Assembly (NCBI GenBank): GCA_023229945.1 | Contig: JALNYH010000001.1 | Span: 229,880-293,879, forward strand | DNA: 64,000 nucleotides | Reading direction: 5' to 3' | Origin: Arcobacteraceae bacterium | GTDB lineage: Bacteria; Campylobacterota; Campylobacteria; Campylobacterales; Arcobacteraceae | Shown here: one piece after another, positions 54,092 through 62,937 of the stretch | Layout: the number at the start of each line of letters is the position of its first letter | Numbering within the stretch: the first letter of the stretch is position 1 | The notes under the pieces: generated by a model | Database searches by the model: none | Told to the model about the DNA's origin: nothing | Seen by the model: only the letters and a program-made list of their open reading frames with translations | Position numbers and translations under genes: made by a program

Positions 54092-55750
54092 TTAATTTTG
54101 ACCCATTTGATCTCTTAAAATATCTCCAAGAGTCATACCAGAATCGTCATTTATTGATTTTAAAGTTTCTCTTTGTTTTAGCATTTCAACTTTTTTAGCT
54201 GATAGTCTTACTCTATTTCTTTTTGTATCAATATTTACGATAACTGCTTCAATTTCATCACCAGCTTTAAGCTCTTCAACATTTAATTGACCATAGTCTT
54301 CAGCTCTTACTAAACCATCAATACCATTTTCTAACACAACAAAAATACCAAAATCTTTAATATCTTTTATAGGTGCTTTCACTATGTCATTGATTGCATG
54401 TTTTTTAGCAAAATCAGCTGTTGGCGAATCAACTGTATCTTTGATTGATATAGAAACATTTTCTTTATCCGTATCAATTTTGATGATTTTAGCTGTTACT
54501 GTATCACCTTTTTTTAGTAATGCTTTACATTTAGTATTAACATCCCAGCTAGCTTCTTCATTGTGAAGTAATGCATCAATTTCACCAATAGTAACAAATG
54601 CACCAAAATCTGTGATAGTAGCAACTTTACCTTCAACTACATCTCCAACTTTGTATTCTTTTACAAATTTTGTAAATGGTTTTTCTTGAAGATTTTTTAA
54701 ACTTACTCTTAATTTTCTTTTTTCTACATCAAGTTCGATTACTTCAACATTGATTTCATCACCAATTGTCAATAAATCTTTAGGGTTTTTTAAATTTTTA
54801 TTCCAACTAATTTCTGAAATATGTAATAGCCCTTCAATATCATTTCCAAGGTCAACAAATGCGCCATAGCTCTCGAAATTGCTTACAGTTACAGTTATTG
54901 CATCACCAACATCAAGCTCATCTTTTATCTCTTTCCAAGGATCAGGAAGTGCAGCTTTGATTGATAATGAAAGGTGTTGTTTATCTTTGTCATAACTTAA
55001 AACTTTAACACTTACTTCATCACCTTCTTTGTAGTATGCAGCAGGATTTACTGGACCTTTGTAACTAATTTCATTGTAGTTTACTAAACCATCAATTCCA
55101 TTTAAGTCAACAAACATACCATAGCTTGTAATTTTTTTAACAATTCCATTTAAAGTTGAGTTATTTTCTAAGATAGTGCTTACTTTATCTTCTTTGTCTT
55201 TTTTCCCATCTTCAATTAGTTTTTTTCTTGATATTATGATTGAACTTTGATTTTTATTTATTTTTAGTACTTTAGCTTTTATTTTTTTGCCAATTGCACC
55301 AAATGGTTTCATATAGCTTTGAGCTGCTGGTAAAAAATATTCTAAACCATCTTTATCAACTACACTAAATCCACCTCTTTTTTTAGCTTCAGTAATTTTA
55401 CCTTCAATTGTTAAATCTTCTAAGTCTTCACCATTTTTAGCAACAAACTCATCAAATTTTTGTCTTTGAAGTACATTTCTATAAGAAATTGAAGGTCTTT
55501 CTCCTCTATTTCCCATCATCATTATTGGTAAAGTATCACCAACTTTAAACAACAACTCACCATTAACTGTAATTTCATCTACACTTAATTTACCTTCAAT
55601 CTTTTGACCAACATCTACCAAAACTGTATCGCCGTTAATTCCTACGATTACACCATCAACGATGGCACTATTCTCACTGTTCTCAAAAGATTCATTGAGC
55701 ATTTGCTCAAAATCCATTTCTTGCTCAATATCTATATCTTCGATACCCAT
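54092..55750 (-). CDS. rpsA: Ribosomal protein S1
   Basis: A 552-residue S1 protein with six S1 RNA-binding repeats, including ITSYGMFVDLNGIDGLVNYNE (about 205-225), FESYGAFVDLGNDIEGLLHIS, and later TDFGAFVTIGEIDALLHNEE. The N-terminal region has the acidic start MGIEDIDIEQEMDFEQML. Order ispH-rpsA-serA is conserved in Campylobacter. The ATG follows AAAGGGTAAG. A spacer of 200 bases, with heptad repeats, separates it from ispH. Confidence 0.95.
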   Translation of the reverse strand: MGIEDIDIEQEMDFEQMLNESFENSENSAIVDGVIVGINGDTVLVDVGQKIEGKLSVDEITVNGELLFKVGDTLPIMMMGNRGERPSISYRNVLQRQKFDEFVAKNGEDLEDLTIEGKITEAKKRGGFSVVDKDGLEYFLPAAQSYMKPFGAIGKKIKAKVLKINKNQSSIIISRKKLIEDGKKDKEDKVSTILENNSTLNGIVKKITSYGMFVDLNGIDGLVNYNEISYKGPVNPAAYYKEGDEVSVKVLSYDKDKQHLSLSIKAALPDPWKEIKDELDVGDAITVTVSNFESYGAFVDLGNDIEGLLHISEISWNKNLKNPKDLLTIGDEINVEVIELDVEKRKLRVSLKNLQEKPFTKFVKEYKVGDVVEGKVATITDFGAFVTIGEIDALLHNEEASWDVNTKCKALLKKGDTVTAKIIKIDTDKENVSISIKDTVDSPTADFAKKHAINDIVKAPIKDIKDFGIFVVLENGIDGLVRAEDYGQLNVEELKAGDEIEAVIVNIDTKRNRVRLSAKKVEMLKQRETLKSINDDSGMTLGDILRDQMGQN

Positions 55751-55825
55751 GTCTTACCCTTTATTTACCGTTTATTTTATGTGGCTAATATTTTACCATA
55801 AAATTACTTAATTTTAGCATCTAAT

Positions 55826-55967
55826 TAGGCGGTAGGTGATAGATTGTAGGTGGTAGAGAAGAATGGAATATAGATTTTAGTCACTAAAATTAGCGTATAG
55901 TAGGCATAGTATAAATAATGATTTTCTTACTAATCACTAATAACTAAAAACTAACCACTAATATTAG
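55826..55967. repeat. Heptad-repeat arms in rpsA-ispH spacer
   Basis: Left: GCGGTAG, GTGATAG, ATTGTAG, GTGGTAG (55830-55857). Right: ACTAATC, ACTAATA, ACTAAAA, ACTAACC, ACTAATA (55929-55963). Both keep seven-base phase. Between them is a perfect hairpin ATTTTAGT-C-ACTAAAAT (near 55874-55890). The right arm provides the last codons of ispH. Confidence 0.7.
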
Positions 55968-56781
55968 AGAGTTTATCAACACACTTTTGTATAACCCAAT
56001 CAGGTGTACTTGCTCCTGCAGTTATACCACAAAGTTTTTTATTTCTCAGCCAGTTTGGATTGATTTCTGTTTCGTCTTCGACCAAATAACTATCATTGCA
56101 GTTGCTTTTGCAGATATCAAGAAGTTGTTTTGTATTTGATGAATTTTTGCCACCAATTACAATCATAATATCAGCTTCAAGTGAAAGTTCTCTTGCTGCT
56201 GCTTGATTTTCAAATGTTGCATCACAAATTGTATTAAAAACTCTAACCTCTTTGTGGATTAACATAAGTTCATTTACGATTTGTAAATATTCATCTTTTT
56301 TTCTTGTGGTTTGTGCTACAGTTGCAATTTTTTCATGTTTGAATTTGATTTTTTTGAGTTCATTAATATTTAAAACTACATGTACATCATCGCCATAGCT
56401 TTTAACACCTTTTACTTCAGGATGAGACGCATCACCAAATATAACAATACTATAACCTTCAGCTGACATTTTTTTAACTATATTTTGAGGTGTTGTAACA
56501 AATGGACAAGTAGCATTTATGATTTTGGCATCTTTGTGTTTGAGTTTTTGAAGGTCATCTTTTGGGATTCCATGTGTTCTAATTATAACAGTATCGCCGT
56601 TACTAACTTCATTTATTTCTTGATAAAGTCCTACATTATTTTCACTTTTTAATCTATCAATTTCTTTTTGATTGTGAATTAAAGGACCCATTGTATAAGC
56701 GTTTTGATGTTCACTCGCTATTTGAATAGCTCTTTTGACACCAAAACAAAAACCATAAGATGAAGCTAGTTTTATTTCCAT
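55951..56781 (-). CDS. ispH: 4-hydroxy-3-methylbut-2-enyl diphosphate reductase
   Basis: Last step of the MEP pathway, using a 4Fe-4S cluster. Cluster cysteines are visible in SYGFCFGVKRAI (C12), INATCPFV (about 92-99) and FNTICDATFENQAAA (about 188-202). Length 276 is normal. The C-terminal SNISG and stop lie in a heptad-repeat arm. Starts three bases after aroA ends. Confidence 0.95.
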   Translation of the reverse strand: MEIKLASSYGFCFGVKRAIQIASEHQNAYTMGPLIHNQKEIDRLKSENNVGLYQEINEVSNGDTVIIRTHGIPKDDLQKLKHKDAKIINATCPFVTTPQNIVKKMSAEGYSIVIFGDASHPEVKGVKSYGDDVHVVLNINELKKIKFKHEKIATVAQTTRKKDEYLQIVNELMLIHKEVRVFNTICDATFENQAAARELSLEADIMIVIGGKNSSNTKQLLDICKSNCNDSYLVEDETEINPNWLRNKKLCGITAGASTPDWVIQKCVDKLSNISG

Positions 56782-56784
56782 TAG

Positions 56785-58062
56785 TTACCTTAGTGAGTTT
56801 AAAAGTTCCTCAAAGTTTGGAAAAGAGGTCATAATACATTCTGTGTCATTTATTTCCATACCACATTTTAGTCCAGCAATAGCAAAACTCATAGCAATTC
56901 TATGGTCTCCATGGCTATTAATTGTAGCTTGATTTAATTCACCACCTGTGATACTATATCCATCTTCAAATTCATGGCAAGTTATTCCACATTTTTGTAA
57001 ATTTGAGATAACAGATGTTATCCTATCACTCTCTTTTACACGGAGTTCTTTTGCGTTTTTTACACTACTTATTCCACTAGCTTGTGACATAGCAATAGAA
57101 AGTGCTGGGAGTTCATCTATCAGCCATGCTATATTTTCGCTTACATCCACACCTTTTAGAGTATTGTGTGATACTACAATATCACCTATTGGTTCATAAA
57201 TATTTGTATGTTCAACAAACTCTACATTAGCACCCATTTTTTGTAAAATTTTATATGCTTCTATTCTAGTAGGATTTAGTGTTACATTTTTTATTGTGAT
57301 TTTTGCATTTGGAATAATGGACGCTGCAACAGCAAAGAAAAATCCACTTGATGGGTCAGCTGGAATTGTAATATCAAGAGGCTTAAGCGTGGATGTTAAA
57401 GGATGAATTTCTATATATCCATCATCATTTGTTTTGATTGTTGCACCCATTCCACTTAACATTCTCTCCGTATGGTCACGACTTAGTTTTTCTTCTTTAT
57501 AGTATGATACTCCATCAGCTTTCAAAGCTGCTAAAATAAGTGCAGATTTCACTTGTGCAGAATCAATTGGAGATTCATATTTGAAAGCTTTTAAAACACT
57601 TCCTCTTATATGAAGTGGAGCTTTGTTACCAAAATCTCTACCGTCAATTTTCGCACCTATTGCTTTTAGAGGTTGTGTAACTCTAGCCATTGGTCTATTT
57701 CGCAGGTATTTGTCTCCTGTTAGGATGAATGAGCCTTCAAACGCACTAAGAAGTCCACAAAATAATCTCATACCTGTACCACTATTCCCACAATCTAGTA
57801 TATCATCTGGCTCTTTGATTTTTCTAGGTGGTGTTAGTGTAAAATCAGCTTTACCAGCTTGTTCTACTTCTACTCCAAAACTCTTTACAATATTTAAAGT
57901 GTTTAATGTATCTTCAGCCATCAAAAAGTTTTTTATGTGTGAAGGCTGGTCACTAAAAAGAGAAAACATAGCTGATCTATGTGAAATAGATTTATCACTT
58001 GCAATATCACTTATATTTGTATTAAAACTACTATTTAGTGGAGTTACTTTCAATGTTTTCAT
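56785..58062 (-). CDS. aroA: 3-phosphoshikimate 1-carboxyvinyltransferase (EPSP synthase)
   Basis: Sixth step of the shikimate pathway. Motifs: DKSISHRSAMFSLFS (23-37), DCGNSGTGMRLFCGLLS (91-107) and later DELPALSIAMSQASG and RVKESDRIT. Length 425 is typical. The start overlaps the pheT stop by one base. It is in the conserved pheS-pheT-aroA-ispH-rpsA order. Confidence 0.96.
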   Translation of the reverse strand: MKTLKVTPLNSSFNTNISDIASDKSISHRSAMFSLFSDQPSHIKNFLMAEDTLNTLNIVKSFGVEVEQAGKADFTLTPPRKIKEPDDILDCGNSGTGMRLFCGLLSAFEGSFILTGDKYLRNRPMARVTQPLKAIGAKIDGRDFGNKAPLHIRGSVLKAFKYESPIDSAQVKSALILAALKADGVSYYKEEKLSRDHTERMLSGMGATIKTNDDGYIEIHPLTSTLKPLDITIPADPSSGFFFAVAASIIPNAKITIKNVTLNPTRIEAYKILQKMGANVEFVEHTNIYEPIGDIVVSHNTLKGVDVSENIAWLIDELPALSIAMSQASGISSVKNAKELRVKESDRITSVISNLQKCGITCHEFEDGYSITGGELNQATINSHGDHRIAMSFAIAGLKCGMEINDTECIMTSFPNFEELLNSLR

Positions 58063-60380
58063 TATCTAAGCCCAATATTTAAAGTATCATTTAATGCTTT
58101 TAATATAGTGTCCATAATTGAAGTAATATCTTCTTCATTTAGAGTTTTTTCAAAGGATTGAATATAAAATCTAATAGTTAAACTTTCATTAAGCCCAAGT
58201 TTTTCATCGCTATAAATATCTACCAAGTTAAATTGTGATAACTCTTTGATATTTAGTGATTTAATTATATTTTTGATTGTTCTATATTCAATTTCTTTAG
58301 GAACAACAAGACTTAAGTCTCTAGATGAACCTTGAAATTTTGATATTGAATTTGCATATTTAAGCTCATCTTTGATTAGAGAGAAATTAATTTCAGCAAT
58401 AAAAGTATCACTTAAATCAAAATCATCAGCCACTAAAGGGTGTAATTTATATATTTCCCCAATTGACTTTGAATCAACTAAAATTGATGCACTTTGATAT
58501 GGGTGTGCAAATTTGTGATTTGTTTTTAGAGGTTCTAATTCAAAATTACCTATAATTGATGCAAGTTTATCCGCGAATTCAAAAAAAGTTATATTTGAAG
58601 GTTTACCATGATTCAAAAATGATTCACTCTCTTTTTTGCCACTTAAAATTAAAGTTAATTTTGATGATTCTTCTCTTTTTGATGAGAACACAGAGCCAAT
58701 TTCAAAAAGTGCAATTTTATCAAATCCCATTTTTATGTTATTAGAAGCTGCAAGTACTAGATTTAGTGCAATTGTAGATCTAAAAGTATTAAGTTCATTT
58801 GTAATAGGATTTAACAAATCCAATTCTTCATCAACTACATCAAAACCATATTTTTCCAATAATTCTCGAGAACTAAAAATATAACTAATACTTTCAAAAA
58901 ATCCATTATTTATAGCATTTGATCTTATCTGATTAAGTTTTTCAAACATTTTTGATGTTTGATTGGTTCTATTTACTTCATCAATTGCAAGAGGTTTTGC
59001 TACTATATTGTCGATACCAATAATTCTTACTATTTCTTCTGTAACATCAGCAATATTCTTGATATCATGTCTAAACTGAGGAACTGTTACATTTAAAGTA
59101 TGAGAACTATGGTCTTTTATTTCAAATTGGAGAGCTTTTAATATCTTTTCTATCTCAATTTTAGTTACTTCTTGACCGATAATTGAGCTTATTTGTTTTG
59201 AACTTACATCAAGTGAATGCTTAGGCGGCTCAACTATAAATGATTCAGTACCTTTATAAATTTTTGCATTATTTTTTGATAGTAATGTTGTTATACAATT
59301 TAAACCAAACCCAATATCAGGTTCACTTCCACGAGATACTCTATAAAAAGGGTCTTTTTGAGTTTTAATTTTTGTTTCAAAAACTTGTTTAGATATTGCA
59401 TCGGGATTGGTATAACTTGCTTCTATTAAGATTTTTGTTGATTTAACTTCTTTTGAGCTTTTATCAATTCCAATTGTTGAAAGTTTTTGTTCTGAATACA
59501 TACTATCAAAATTCTGACTATCTTTTTTTAGGTTAAAAAGAGAAATGTTTTTTTTATTAAGTATAGTGTCTTCTAAATCATAAAAATTAAGTACAACGCC
59601 AGTTTCATATATAGCGTAATTGACAATATCTTGTAACTCATTACCAATAAATTCATTAACATATGCAAGTCTTAATTTCTGTAGAGTTGGTAGTTGAAAA
59701 TGAGTTATATCAACTAATTTATATATAAGTGAACTTTCAATTTTTGGATCACAATTGATATCTAGTGTTTGACCAATACTGAGTTCATGCTCATTTATAA
59801 AATATTCTCTAGGGCTAATTTGTAAATTGTAGTAAGCACTTAATTCTCTAACAATTCCATTGATACTTAAGCAATCTCCTCTATTTGGAGTAAGATCAAT
59901 TTCTATAACATCATCATTGAATGCTTTTATGTCTTGAAGTTTTGTACCAACTTTAAACTCACCCAATGAACTATCTAAAATTAATATACCATCGTTGATT
60001 TTTGGAAGACCTAATTCTGTACTTGAACATATCATTCCAGAGCTATCAACTCCACGAAGTTGAGCATCTTTGATAGTCAAATCACCAATTTTTGCACCAA
60101 CTAGTGCAACTGGTACATATAAATCAGCACTTACATTACTAGCACCACAAACAATTTGTAATATTTTATCACCTACATCAACATTACACACATTAAGTTT
60201 ATCAGCATCAGGGTGCTTTGAACAGCTTAAAACTTTACCAACTACTACAAGTTCTGGCATTTTATAGCTAGTAACTCCACCAATTTCTAATCCAACTGAT
60301 GTCAAAGTCTTACATATTTCTTCAGTGGTAATATGTTTAATATTTATAAATTCATTTAACCATTCTTTTGTAACTATCAT
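58062..60380 (-). CDS. pheT: Phenylalanyl-tRNA synthetase beta subunit
   Basis: The 772-residue beta chain of PheRS. The N-terminal EMAP-like tRNA-binding domain is visible (VVGKVLSCSKHPDADKLNVC, about 46-65), then B3/B4 editing and B5 domains (LTPNRGDCLSINGIVREL, about 152-169), and a C-terminal ferredoxin-like anticodon-binding domain (FQGSSRDLSLVV). It overlaps pheS by four bases (ATGA). Confidence 0.96.
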   Translation of the reverse strand: MIVTKEWLNEFINIKHITTEEICKTLTSVGLEIGGVTSYKMPELVVVGKVLSCSKHPDADKLNVCNVDVGDKILQIVCGASNVSADLYVPVALVGAKIGDLTIKDAQLRGVDSSGMICSSTELGLPKINDGILILDSSLGEFKVGTKLQDIKAFNDDVIEIDLTPNRGDCLSINGIVRELSAYYNLQISPREYFINEHELSIGQTLDINCDPKIESSLIYKLVDITHFQLPTLQKLRLAYVNEFIGNELQDIVNYAIYETGVVLNFYDLEDTILNKKNISLFNLKKDSQNFDSMYSEQKLSTIGIDKSSKEVKSTKILIEASYTNPDAISKQVFETKIKTQKDPFYRVSRGSEPDIGFGLNCITTLLSKNNAKIYKGTESFIVEPPKHSLDVSSKQISSIIGQEVTKIEIEKILKALQFEIKDHSSHTLNVTVPQFRHDIKNIADVTEEIVRIIGIDNIVAKPLAIDEVNRTNQTSKMFEKLNQIRSNAINNGFFESISYIFSSRELLEKYGFDVVDEELDLLNPITNELNTFRSTIALNLVLAASNNIKMGFDKIALFEIGSVFSSKREESSKLTLILSGKKESESFLNHGKPSNITFFEFADKLASIIGNFELEPLKTNHKFAHPYQSASILVDSKSIGEIYKLHPLVADDFDLSDTFIAEINFSLIKDELKYANSISKFQGSSRDLSLVVPKEIEYRTIKNIIKSLNIKELSQFNLVDIYSDEKLGLNESLTIRFYIQSFEKTLNEEDITSIMDTILKALNDTLNIGLR

Positions 60381-61378
60381 TTAAACTGTCCTAATAATCT
60401 CAAATCACTCTCAAATAAAGATCTCAAATCTCCAATTTTATGGATAAGCATTGCAAATCTCTCAACACCAAGTCCAAACGCATAACCACTAACATTTTCA
60501 TACCCAACAGATTTGAAAACATTTTCATCAACTATACCACATCCCAAAACTTCAAGCCATCCTGTGTGAGAACAAACACGACATCCATCTCCTCCACAAA
60601 ATATACAGCTAATATCCACTTCAGCACTTGGCTCTGTGAAAGGGAAGAAGCTTGGACGGAATCTCACTTCTACATCTCCAAACATATGTTGTAAAAACTC
60701 AACTAAAACATGTTTTAAATTTGCAAAAGATATTTTGTCGCTACTATCGACTACAAGACCTTCTATTTGGTTAAACATTGGAGTATGTGTAAGGTCAAAA
60801 TCTCTTCTAAAAACTCTCCCAGGTGCTATCATCCTAATAGGAGGTTTTTGGTTCATCATAGTTCTTATTTGAACTGGGCTTGTATGGGTTCTAAGAAGCA
60901 TTTTGTCTTTGCAATAAAATGTATCTTGCATATCTCTTGCTGGATGGAATTTTGGAAGATTTAGTGCTTCAAAATTATGAAAGTCATCTTCAACCATAGG
61001 TCCTATTTCAACAGCAAAGTTAAGGTTTTGGAAATATTTGATAATTCTATCCATTGTGTATGCGACAGGATGATAAGAGCCAATATCAGATGTTTGAGCA
61101 TTAAATCTTGTAACATCTATTTTTTCATTTTGAAGTCTTTTTTCAAGTTCTGCATTGAAAAGTTCATCTTTTTTTATCTCTAGAGCTTTGTTTAAAATCT
61201 CTTTTTGTTCATTTAAGTTTTGAGCGAACTCTTTTTTATTTTCATTTGGGATATCTTTTAATTTAGCAAATTCTAAAGTTAAAAAACCTTTTTTACCAAA
61301 TAATTCAACCCTTAAAGTTTCTAGTTCATCTATTGTTGATGTTTTATAAATATTATCTAACCAGCTTTGCAATTTCAA
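60377..61378 (-). CDS. pheS: Phenylalanyl-tRNA synthetase alpha subunit
   Basis: The class II catalytic subunit. Motifs: MDRIIKYFQNLNF, HPARDMQDTFY (about 139-149), TSPVQIRTM, RVFRRDFDLTHTPMFNQIEG (motif 2 area, about 187-206) and the C-terminal GLGVERFAMLIHKIGDLR (about 302-319). Length 333 is normal. A minus-strand promoter is at 61403-61408. Confidence 0.97.
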   Translation of the reverse strand: MKLQSWLDNIYKTSTIDELETLRVELFGKKGFLTLEFAKLKDIPNENKKEFAQNLNEQKEILNKALEIKKDELFNAELEKRLQNEKIDVTRFNAQTSDIGSYHPVAYTMDRIIKYFQNLNFAVEIGPMVEDDFHNFEALNLPKFHPARDMQDTFYCKDKMLLRTHTSPVQIRTMMNQKPPIRMIAPGRVFRRDFDLTHTPMFNQIEGLVVDSSDKISFANLKHVLVEFLQHMFGDVEVRFRPSFFPFTEPSAEVDISCIFCGGDGCRVCSHTGWLEVLGCGIVDENVFKSVGYENVSGYAFGLGVERFAMLIHKIGDLRSLFESDLRLLGQFK

Positions 61379-61402
61379 TACTCCATATTTAAAAAGTTGG
61401 GT

Positions 61403-61408
61403 ATTATA
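61403..61408 (-). promoter_or_regulatory. Probable -10 box of pheS
   Basis: TATAAT on the minus strand (TTGGATATAATAC), 25 bases before the pheS start codon. Confidence 0.6.
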
Positions 61409-61432
61409 TCCAAAATTTTATTATAGTTAGGT

Positions 61433-61438
61433 TATAAT
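61433..61438 (+). promoter_or_regulatory. Probable -10 box of the HIT gene
   Basis: GGTTATAAT on the plus strand, in the divergent spacer with pheS. It lies before the heptad-type repeat that would form the 5' untranslated leader of the HIT gene. Confidence 0.55.
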
Positions 61439-61452
61439 ATTCTAAAATAGTT

Positions 61453-61510
61453 AAGTCGTGAACTGTAAGTCATGAGTTGTGAAGAAGAATACAACTTACG
61501 ACTCACGAAC
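61453..61510. repeat. Heptad-type inverted repeat in the leader of the HIT gene
   Basis: Left AAGTCGTGAACTGTAAGTCA then TGAGTTGTGA (61453-61482); right ACAACTTACGACTCACGAAC (61491-61510) is its imperfect complement. Units of the AGTCGTG type are seven bases long. The arms would form a long hairpin ahead of the ribosome site. Confidence 0.65.
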
Positions 61511-61524
61511 AAAAAGGAAAAACA

Positions 61525-61851
61525 ATGTGTATATTTTGTGCTATAGCTGAGGGTAAAATTCCTTCAAAAAAAATATTAGAAAACGATAAATTTTTGGCAT
61601 TTTATGATATCAATCCACAAACAAAAGTTCATGCTCTTGTTATCCCAAAAGAGCATTTCAAAGACTTCAATGATGTTACTCCATCAGTTATGGCGGAGAT
61701 GACAGTTTTTATTCAAGAAGTTGTACAAACTCTTGGTGTTAAAGAGAGTGGTTATAGAATGATTACAAATATAGGAGTTGATGGTGGGCAAGAGGTTCCT
61801 CATCTTCATTTTCATATCTTAGCAGGAGAAAAACTTGGAAAACTTGTCTAA
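61525..61851 (+). CDS. HIT-family nucleotide-binding protein
   Basis: A 108-residue histidine-triad hydrolase: CIFCAIAEGKIPSKKI at the start and the active-site triad in EVPHLHFHILAG (about 91-102). Such proteins hydrolyse nucleoside phosphoramidates. It lies beside pheS in Campylobacter too. Its end overlaps the next gene by 17 bases. Confidence 0.93.
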   Translation: MCIFCAIAEGKIPSKKILENDKFLAFYDINPQTKVHALVIPKEHFKDFNDVTPSVMAEMTVFIQEVVQTLGVKESGYRMITNIGVDGGQEVPHLHFHILAGEKLGKLV

Positions 61852-62830
61852 AAAAAGACTATTTGCAGAGTGGGAAGAACAAGAATTTGTTCAGCTAATG
61901 TTTCCACATTCAAACAGCGACTGGGGGCAGTATCTTGATGAGATGATACCTGTTTTTGAAGAAATCGCTATAAATATTGCTAAATATCAGCCTTGTATTG
62001 TGTGCTATATGGAAGATGATAGTGTGAAAAATATCAAAAATATTGAAAATATCATACTTAAAAAAGTAGATTCAAATGATACATGGTGTAGGGATTTTGG
62101 TGGTATTACAATAGAAAATAATGGCAAAATTGAAGTTCTTGATTATATTTTCAATGGTTGGGGAAATAAGTTTGATGCTTCTAAAGATAATATGCTTACA
62201 AAACAATTATTTCAAGATGTAAAAAGCTATGACTTTGTACTTGAAGGTGGAAGTATAGATTCAAATGGCAAAGGTGTTATTCTTACAACTACTGATTGTC
62301 TTTTGGAAGAAAATAGAAACCCAAGTTTTACAAAAGAGGAAATTACCCAAAGACTAAAAGATGATTTGGGAGCAGATGAGATTATATGGATAGAAAATGG
62401 TTACCTTGAAGGTGATGATACAGATTCACATATAGATATGCTGGTAAGATTTACTGATGCTAACACAATAGCTTATCAATCATGTGATGATAAAGATGAT
62501 GTACATTATGAGGCACTAAAAGCTATGGAAGAAGAGGTAAAAAAACTTCCATTTAAATGTGTAGCACTACCTTGGATTGGTGCAAAATATTACGATGATG
62601 AGCGACTTCCAGCTAGTTATGCAAACTTTTTGGTGATAAATGGTGCAGTTTTAGTTCCTACTTATCAAGACAAAAGTGATAAAAAAGCTCTTGAAATTTT
62701 CACCCAGTTGTTTCCAAACCATGATATAATTGGGATTGATTGCTCTAAAATAATAAGGCAACACGGAAGTTTGCATTGTTGTACTATGCAATACCCAAAG
62801 GGAACAAAGTTAATAACTAATAATGAATAA
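61835..62830 (+). CDS. aguA: Agmatine deiminase
   Basis: Converts agmatine to N-carbamoylputrescine plus ammonia. The 331-residue sequence has NDTWCRDFGGITIE (about 79-92), VLEGGSIDSNGKG (about 135-147) and the catalytic cysteine region HGSLHCCTMQYPKG near the C-terminus (about 310-323). The start is TTG 61835 with AGGAGAAAAAC ahead. Its final residues (LITNNE) are encoded in the left arm of a heptad-repeat element. The next gene encodes the enzyme that uses its product. Confidence 0.92.
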   Translation: MENLSKKRLFAEWEEQEFVQLMFPHSNSDWGQYLDEMIPVFEEIAINIAKYQPCIVCYMEDDSVKNIKNIENIILKKVDSNDTWCRDFGGITIENNGKIEVLDYIFNGWGNKFDASKDNMLTKQLFQDVKSYDFVLEGGSIDSNGKGVILTTTDCLLEENRNPSFTKEEITQRLKDDLGADEIIWIENGYLEGDDTDSHIDMLVRFTDANTIAYQSCDDKDDVHYEALKAMEEEVKKLPFKCVALPWIGAKYYDDERLPASYANFLVINGAVLVPTYQDKSDKKALEIFTQLFPNHDIIGIDCSKIIRQHGSLHCCTMQYPKGTKLITNNE

Positions 62831-62916
62831 CTAATAATTGTTGAGTGGCTTTGCCACAAATTAATATCGCTTTAGCGATACCACAGTTATTAGTTGTTAG
62901 TTATTAATTATTCATT
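62812..62916. repeat. Two-hairpin element with heptad arms, copy B (aguA-aguB spacer)
   Basis: Left arm in exact seven-base phase: AATAACT, AATAATG, AATAACT, AATAATT (62812-62839). Hairpin GTGGC-TTT-GCCAC (62845-62857), hairpin ATCGC-TTTA-GCGAT (62866-62879), right arm AGTTATT, AGTTGTT, AGTTATT, AATTATT, CATT (62885-62916). It is the reverse-oriented relative of the 37115-37222 element. Confidence 0.92.
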
Positions 62917-62937
62917 AAATATAATAGGAGATAATAT

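Noticed and set aside
57623..58069. 148-codon plus-strand frame over aroA
   Set aside because: Shadow of aroA, whose motifs are all on the minus strand.
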